NCBI GenBank assembly: GCA_031254645.1
Contig: JAIRUA010000007.1
Coordinates: 186,001-250,000, forward strand
Source of the DNA: Dysgonamonadaceae bacterium
GTDB taxonomy: Bacteria; Bacteroidota; Bacteroidia; Bacteroidales; Dysgonomonadaceae
Length of the DNA stretch: 64,000 nucleotides
Direction of reading: 5' to 3'
Numbering within the stretch: the stretch's first letter is position 1; each line of letters starts with the position of its first letter. Of the stretch, positions 60,431 through 64,000 are shown piece after piece. The translations under genes were made by a program, and so were the position numbers. The notes below the pieces were generated by a model, which saw nothing but the letters and a program-made list of their open reading frames with translations, had not been told where the DNA came from and did no database searches.

Positions 60431-62818
60431 TTATGATTTTTCTATATATTGAAATTCAGTATTTCCTATTTTGAACGAGAGTCCGTTTTTCAATGGAATT
60501 TCATTGTCTTTTCTGACAGCGTTTCCATTGTGCATCAAGTTCTCTTCCAACGCTTTCAGATAAGGAATTTTTGTTTTTTTGTCAATGAACAGTTTGGCGT
60601 GTACGTCTTTAACTACCGCATTATTATCCCAATTCATTTGAATGATACAGTCTTTTGACTTTCCGATGGTTACATCGTTGCTTCCGCCCGACATACTCAT
60701 CCATTTGTGTATGGCTATTTCGCCTGTTTTAGTCCCTTCTGTGTATTTGAGGAAATATTTTTGCGCTACATAGTGAACGGTTACAATGGATATTCCCAAA
60801 CCTGCGCTATACAGCATAAAACTGAACAAAACGGCGTAACTGCCAAACCACGTTGACGAAAAGAGAATAATGAAGCTGAGCAATCCGGAAATAATACCGC
60901 CCAACAATGCGTGTTTCCAAGCAATTGTTGTTTTGTAAGCAAGGCATAATCCCAAACTGCCGCCAAACAGCAACCAGGGTATCCAATCTATCCACACATT
61001 ATTGCCATTGGCTTTGCAAATGATAATGATTATTGAGCCAATTAAAAAGGATATAAATCCGAAAAGCGATCCTGTAATGCTTCTGAGCAAAATTCCGCCA
61101 AGCACCCCGATACTCTTTCGTCTGTATTCGTTTACGAAAGCAAACAAGGCAGTCAAAATAAATCCTAATAGAAGTCCGACTAAAAGAAGCGGTCCCACTT
61201 TCGATATATATGATAACAGATAATCAGCCATTTCCAAATTTTCGGGATTGCCAAAATAGAAAATATTCAGTAACTTTGTGGTAATGGTTTCAAATAGAAA
61301 CGGATTGTGAAAAATAACAAACTGATATACAACCCACGAAACCAAACCGCCAAGCAATCCAAACAACGCCCACTTCATAAAGTAAGGACTATTGGTAGAA
61401 CTGAAAGGATTGTCTTTGTCAAAATAATATTGCTTGCCGTCTTTACAGTTTTGTCCGTATTCAGCACATTTATATCCGTTTTCTACCCAACAATGACGGT
61501 GCATTTTGTGTCGACATCTTACTACAACCGACTCGCCGTCAAGCAAATCGTCTAAGCAACTGCTGCATCTTTCAACCCGGTCTTCGCCTTCGGATTGATA
61601 CGTTATCACGTATTTTTTATCAAAATTAGACATTTTGAATATCAAGAAGGGTATCACAATTTGTATAATAAAAAACGCTATCAACAATATGATTACACCA
61701 CCGCCTACGCCCAAAAATACACGCTGTTGTATGCTTTCTGCACCTGTAATTATCGGATTGGCGGGCGTTCCTATCACATATCTTCTGATTCCCATCGCCG
61801 CTTTCCCGTCTTTTCCGATCTGAATGAAAAACGATCTGTTTTCGCCCGCATATATTCTTCCCGGACGTTTATTGACCAAGAGCAATTCGTAATCGGGTGC
61901 CATTCGGTCGGATATTTCCGTCAAGCGGTCGATAATACTTTCGGGCTCAGCGGCATAAAAGCCTCCTTTCATATCGTTTCTTCTGATGTCTCGACTCAGA
62001 TAAGAAAGATTACTATCAATAATTTCATTTTCTTCCCCATAGCGAATGGCGTGTATCTCAATGAGGTTTCGGTTGTCCGAATCGCTGTCGATGCTTATAA
62101 TTGATTCGGTAAAAGCCTGTACCTCGTCCGACGTATTTGCATCGTTGGCATTTACTCGTCCGTCAGTCAAAAGTATCAAATATTTTTTGATGGAATTGTT
62201 TTGCGCTTTTAATACAAAATCATCATCAACCGACAATACGTTTTCGCCCGACAATTCTTTGAATTTCAACAGTGCGGCATTAAAAATTGCTTTTCGTCCC
62301 GGCACGGCAACAAATTCGCTGTTAAACAAATCGAAAGTTTGAGAAGTAATGCGGCGCGATTCTCCGATTATGTCATCAAAGAAAGAAATATACACCGTGT
62401 TTTCGGGCAAGTTGTCCACAAAGTGTTTAACCGCCGCTTGTACGCTGGATATATCCGCAGGATCTATACTCCTGTCTATCAACAGAGAAACCAATATATT
62501 GTCGGGGATAATTCTTTCTCCGGTTGTCAATGCCCGAACTGCCTCAATGGCAATATCGTCATTGATAATACTGATTTCATCGGTGCTGAGTTCGCCCCAA
62601 AAATCTTTTTCATTACTCCTTCTATCCACAATCCTGAATGGAAGGTAAATGCTGTCGGCGTGAGCCGTCCAACGCATTTCCGTAACATCAACATTGTAAA
62701 TGCTTTGGGGGAAATTTTGTAAAAAAAGCATTTTGTCTAACTCGTTTGCTTCATTTGTATTGCAGGCAAACGATATGAGGGGCAAAAGTGCCCATAGTAA
62801 CCATTTTCTTTTTATCAT
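60431..62818 (-). CDS. Membrane protein with vWA, prokaryotic RING-type zinc and FHA domains
   Basis: A 795-residue multi-domain receptor-like protein. A signal or lipoprotein-like N terminus (LLPLISFAC, Cys19) is followed by a von Willebrand A domain with LLIDRSIDP (MIDAS-like, 115-119) and LILLTDGR (about 215-221). After a transmembrane helix (about 369-396) comes a zinc site: C418-x2-C421, C435-x-H437-x2-H440-x2-C443, C451-x6-C458. HRHCWVENGYKCAEYGQNC in this site resembles the prokaryotic RING family found with E1, E2 and JAB genes. Then several hydrophobic helices (about 485-690) and a C-terminal FHA-like domain (VTIGKSKDCII, DVHAKLFID, LMHNGNAV). This suggests an envelope-sensing E3-like protein that binds phosphothreonine. 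Confidence 0.8.
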   Translation of the reverse strand: MIKRKWLLWALLPLISFACNTNEANELDKMLFLQNFPQSIYNVDVTEMRWTAHADSIYLPFRIVDRRSNEKDFWGELSTDEISIINDDIAIEAVRALTTGERIIPDNILVSLLIDRSIDPADISSVQAAVKHFVDNLPENTVYISFFDDIIGESRRITSQTFDLFNSEFVAVPGRKAIFNAALLKFKELSGENVLSVDDDFVLKAQNNSIKKYLILLTDGRVNANDANTSDEVQAFTESIISIDSDSDNRNLIEIHAIRYGEENEIIDSNLSYLSRDIRRNDMKGGFYAAEPESIIDRLTEISDRMAPDYELLLVNKRPGRIYAGENRSFFIQIGKDGKAAMGIRRYVIGTPANPIITGAESIQQRVFLGVGGGVIILLIAFFIIQIVIPFLIFKMSNFDKKYVITYQSEGEDRVERCSSCLDDLLDGESVVVRCRHKMHRHCWVENGYKCAEYGQNCKDGKQYYFDKDNPFSSTNSPYFMKWALFGLLGGLVSWVVYQFVIFHNPFLFETITTKLLNIFYFGNPENLEMADYLLSYISKVGPLLLVGLLLGFILTALFAFVNEYRRKSIGVLGGILLRSITGSLFGFISFLIGSIIIIICKANGNNVWIDWIPWLLFGGSLGLCLAYKTTIAWKHALLGGIISGLLSFIILFSSTWFGSYAVLFSFMLYSAGLGISIVTVHYVAQKYFLKYTEGTKTGEIAIHKWMSMSGGSNDVTIGKSKDCIIQMNWDNNAVVKDVHAKLFIDKKTKIPYLKALEENLMHNGNAVRKDNEIPLKNGLSFKIGNTEFQYIEKS

Positions 62819-62872
62819 CTATTTTATTCTTTACTTCCCGATAAGCGGGTGTTAGTATTTTAGTTTATTCAA

Positions 62873-64000
62873 TTATCTCCTTCTTCTCGTCCATTTTTTC
62901 ATATCCAACAACTGAAACGGCATCGTCTTATCTCCTTTGACAGAGAATGTGTCATTGCTGTTTTTTGCAACTATATGCAACATATCGGTTTCCGGCACAT
63001 ATACAATAAAGAAATCGTATTTTCGAGCCGTTGGTCTGTATTTTTGTATGATGTCTCGATACGAAAATTCCGATTCGACTACGAGATACCCAACTGGTTG
63101 ACTGCCATCGTCGCTGTTTTTGGAGTCGGTTGAGATATATTTTTCGATAATGATTGTTTTTTGGTCTATGCCCGCGCCGAAAGATTTTCCGTAAAAACAT
63201 CCGGCTATACCTCGTAAATCGGCATTAATAGAATGGTCTATATCAATGATAGCCGTGCCGGTAAATAGAATGTATTTTATGCAACTGTCCGCACCGTTTG
63301 CCGAATACACAAAATAATCATCAGATTGCATTGTTATATCCACCGATTTTTTTGCCCATTGGTGTATTTTTTCCAATGAGAGTTCTTTCTTTAACTCATC
63401 GTTGTTGTTGATGCTCCCGTCTTTTTTGGGACTGAATAATCCCATATTCAGATTGTCCGTATTATTGTCTATCACGATAGCCAACAAACGATTGGGATGG
63501 TCGCTATATTGTAATTGTGATTGAACGCTGATGTCGTGTGTGGACAGAAACAATCCGAATCCGGGATGCGAATGAAGCCACGCAGTGTGCACGTATTCAT
63601 TACCGGTATTTTGTCGTATTGCCATAATTTTACTTTCCAGACTGATGCCGATTTGTCCGCCGAAATCCAACGTATATTCTCCATAAACGGCATCACTTCC
63701 GGGCAAAACGATCTCTTCCAAACTGATGTTGTAAGTGTCTTGATTTTCGGAAGGAATAAGTTCCCAACGCCCGATGGCAAAACAGCCTGTTTCGTTGATT
63801 TTTCCCGAAATTTTCAACGAATCAGAGAAGAATTTGTAGATGTCTTGAACAAATTTTCTGCTTAAATAAACGGTTTGAATGGTTGTATGATCAAACAGGG
63901 TATTCATATCAATTGCGTAATAATCGTTTTTGGCATAGTGATATATTTCACCTAAACCCGAAACGTATGCCGGTATTCCTTCCATTTCATCAACTTCATC
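62873..64000 (-). CDS. JAMM/MPN+ metalloprotease, Rpn11-like active site (partial at the right edge)
   Basis: Predicted zinc isopeptidase. The motif TAWLHSHPGFGLFLSTHD has the full H-x-H-P-x6-S-x-x-D JAMM set, and a Glu about 73 residues upstream (NETGCFAIGRWE) can be the catalytic Glu. The flanking residues (HSHPGFG, LSTHD, then ISVQ and LLAIVID) are closer to eukaryotic Rpn11/CSN5 deubiquitinases than to the small bacterial JAB proteins I know. A C-terminal extension of about 170 residues has no recognised family. The frame is open to base 64000 (Asp-Glu-Val-Asp-Glu before the first Met at 63985), so the start is outside the window. It is the most upstream gene of the operon that is visible. 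Confidence 0.85.
   Translation of the reverse strand, partial: DEVDEMEGIPAYVSGLGEIYHYAKNDYYAIDMNTLFDHTTIQTVYLSRKFVQDIYKFFSDSLKISGKINETGCFAIGRWELIPSENQDTYNISLEEIVLPGSDAVYGEYTLDFGGQIGISLESKIMAIRQNTGNEYVHTAWLHSHPGFGLFLSTHDISVQSQLQYSDHPNRLLAIVIDNNTDNLNMGLFSPKKDGSINNNDELKKELSLEKIHQWAKKSVDITMQSDDYFVYSANGADSCIKYILFTGTAIIDIDHSINADLRGIAGCFYGKSFGAGIDQKTIIIEKYISTDSKNSDDGSQPVGYLVVESEFSYRDIIQKYRPTARKYDFFIVYVPETDMLHIVAKNSNDTFSVKGDKTMPFQLLDMKKWTRRRR

Noticed and set aside
54290-64000. Bil/CBASS-type ubiquitin-like antiphage operon
   Set aside because: Those operons carry Ubl-E2-E1-DUB or a cyclase with few other genes; here baseplate proteins, a vWA-RING-FHA protein and a barrel dominate, so I treat it as a different arrangement.

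Overview
The window is a chromosomal segment of a Bacteroidetes, most likely a Bacteroidales bacterium. The evidence is a hybrid one-protein two-component system, FISUMP-type lipoproteins, families largely confined to this phylum (DUF4290, DUF4922, DUF4914-like, multi-repeat DUF349), the rimM-dxr-rseP order, a PyrD/PyrK class 1B dihydroorotate dehydrogenase, and many gene starts preceded by the Bacteroidetes -7 promoter motif TAnnTTTG. The DNA is AT-rich throughout, most strongly at about 7.5-9.4 kb.

Layout. 1-3.8 kb: end of ftsY, rimO, and a five-repeat DUF349 protein. 3.8-14.8 kb: an accessory island. It holds a MACPF/perforin lipoprotein with three C-terminal DUF5648-like repeats, two FISUMP lipoproteins about three quarters identical that flank a seven-gene glycosyltransferase cluster in direct orientation, and a decayed GT4 gene. 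14.8-24.3 kb: a 1343-residue hybrid sensor/AraC regulator, an FMN reductase, a 49-residue membrane protein, tilS, an acyltransferase, an ABC-F ATPase with a palindromic repeat read through in frame, and an IS630 remnant. 24.3-54.3 kb: mainly housekeeping genes (pyrD/pyrK, trmB, mrp, Nudix, xerD, dnaN, exonuclease, metF, rseP, dxr, rimM, cdd, a U32 protein, truA), a very large TPR protein with an outer-membrane barrel partner, and several phylum-specific proteins of unknown role.

54.3-64.0 kb is the most unusual part. It is a leftward operon that combines type VI secretion baseplate proteins (TssF-, TssK- and TssG-like) and an M23 peptidase with parts of a ubiquitin-type pathway: an E1-like adenylating enzyme, a JAMM metalloprotease with an Rpn11/CSN5-like active site, and a membrane protein with a von Willebrand A domain, a prokaryotic RING-type zinc site and an FHA domain. 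No E2 and no ubiquitin-like protein is visible. The operon is cut by the right edge, so they may lie beyond it. I infer that protein modification or deconjugation controls a contractile secretion machine here.

A second theme is the intergenic DNA. Many gene junctions (1.8, 21.3, 23.9, 34.9, 37.4, 39.3, 42.5, 43.2 and 44.8 kb) are filled by long, often perfect inverted repeats made of short iterated words. Several word families recur at unrelated loci, and they sit exactly against start and stop codons.
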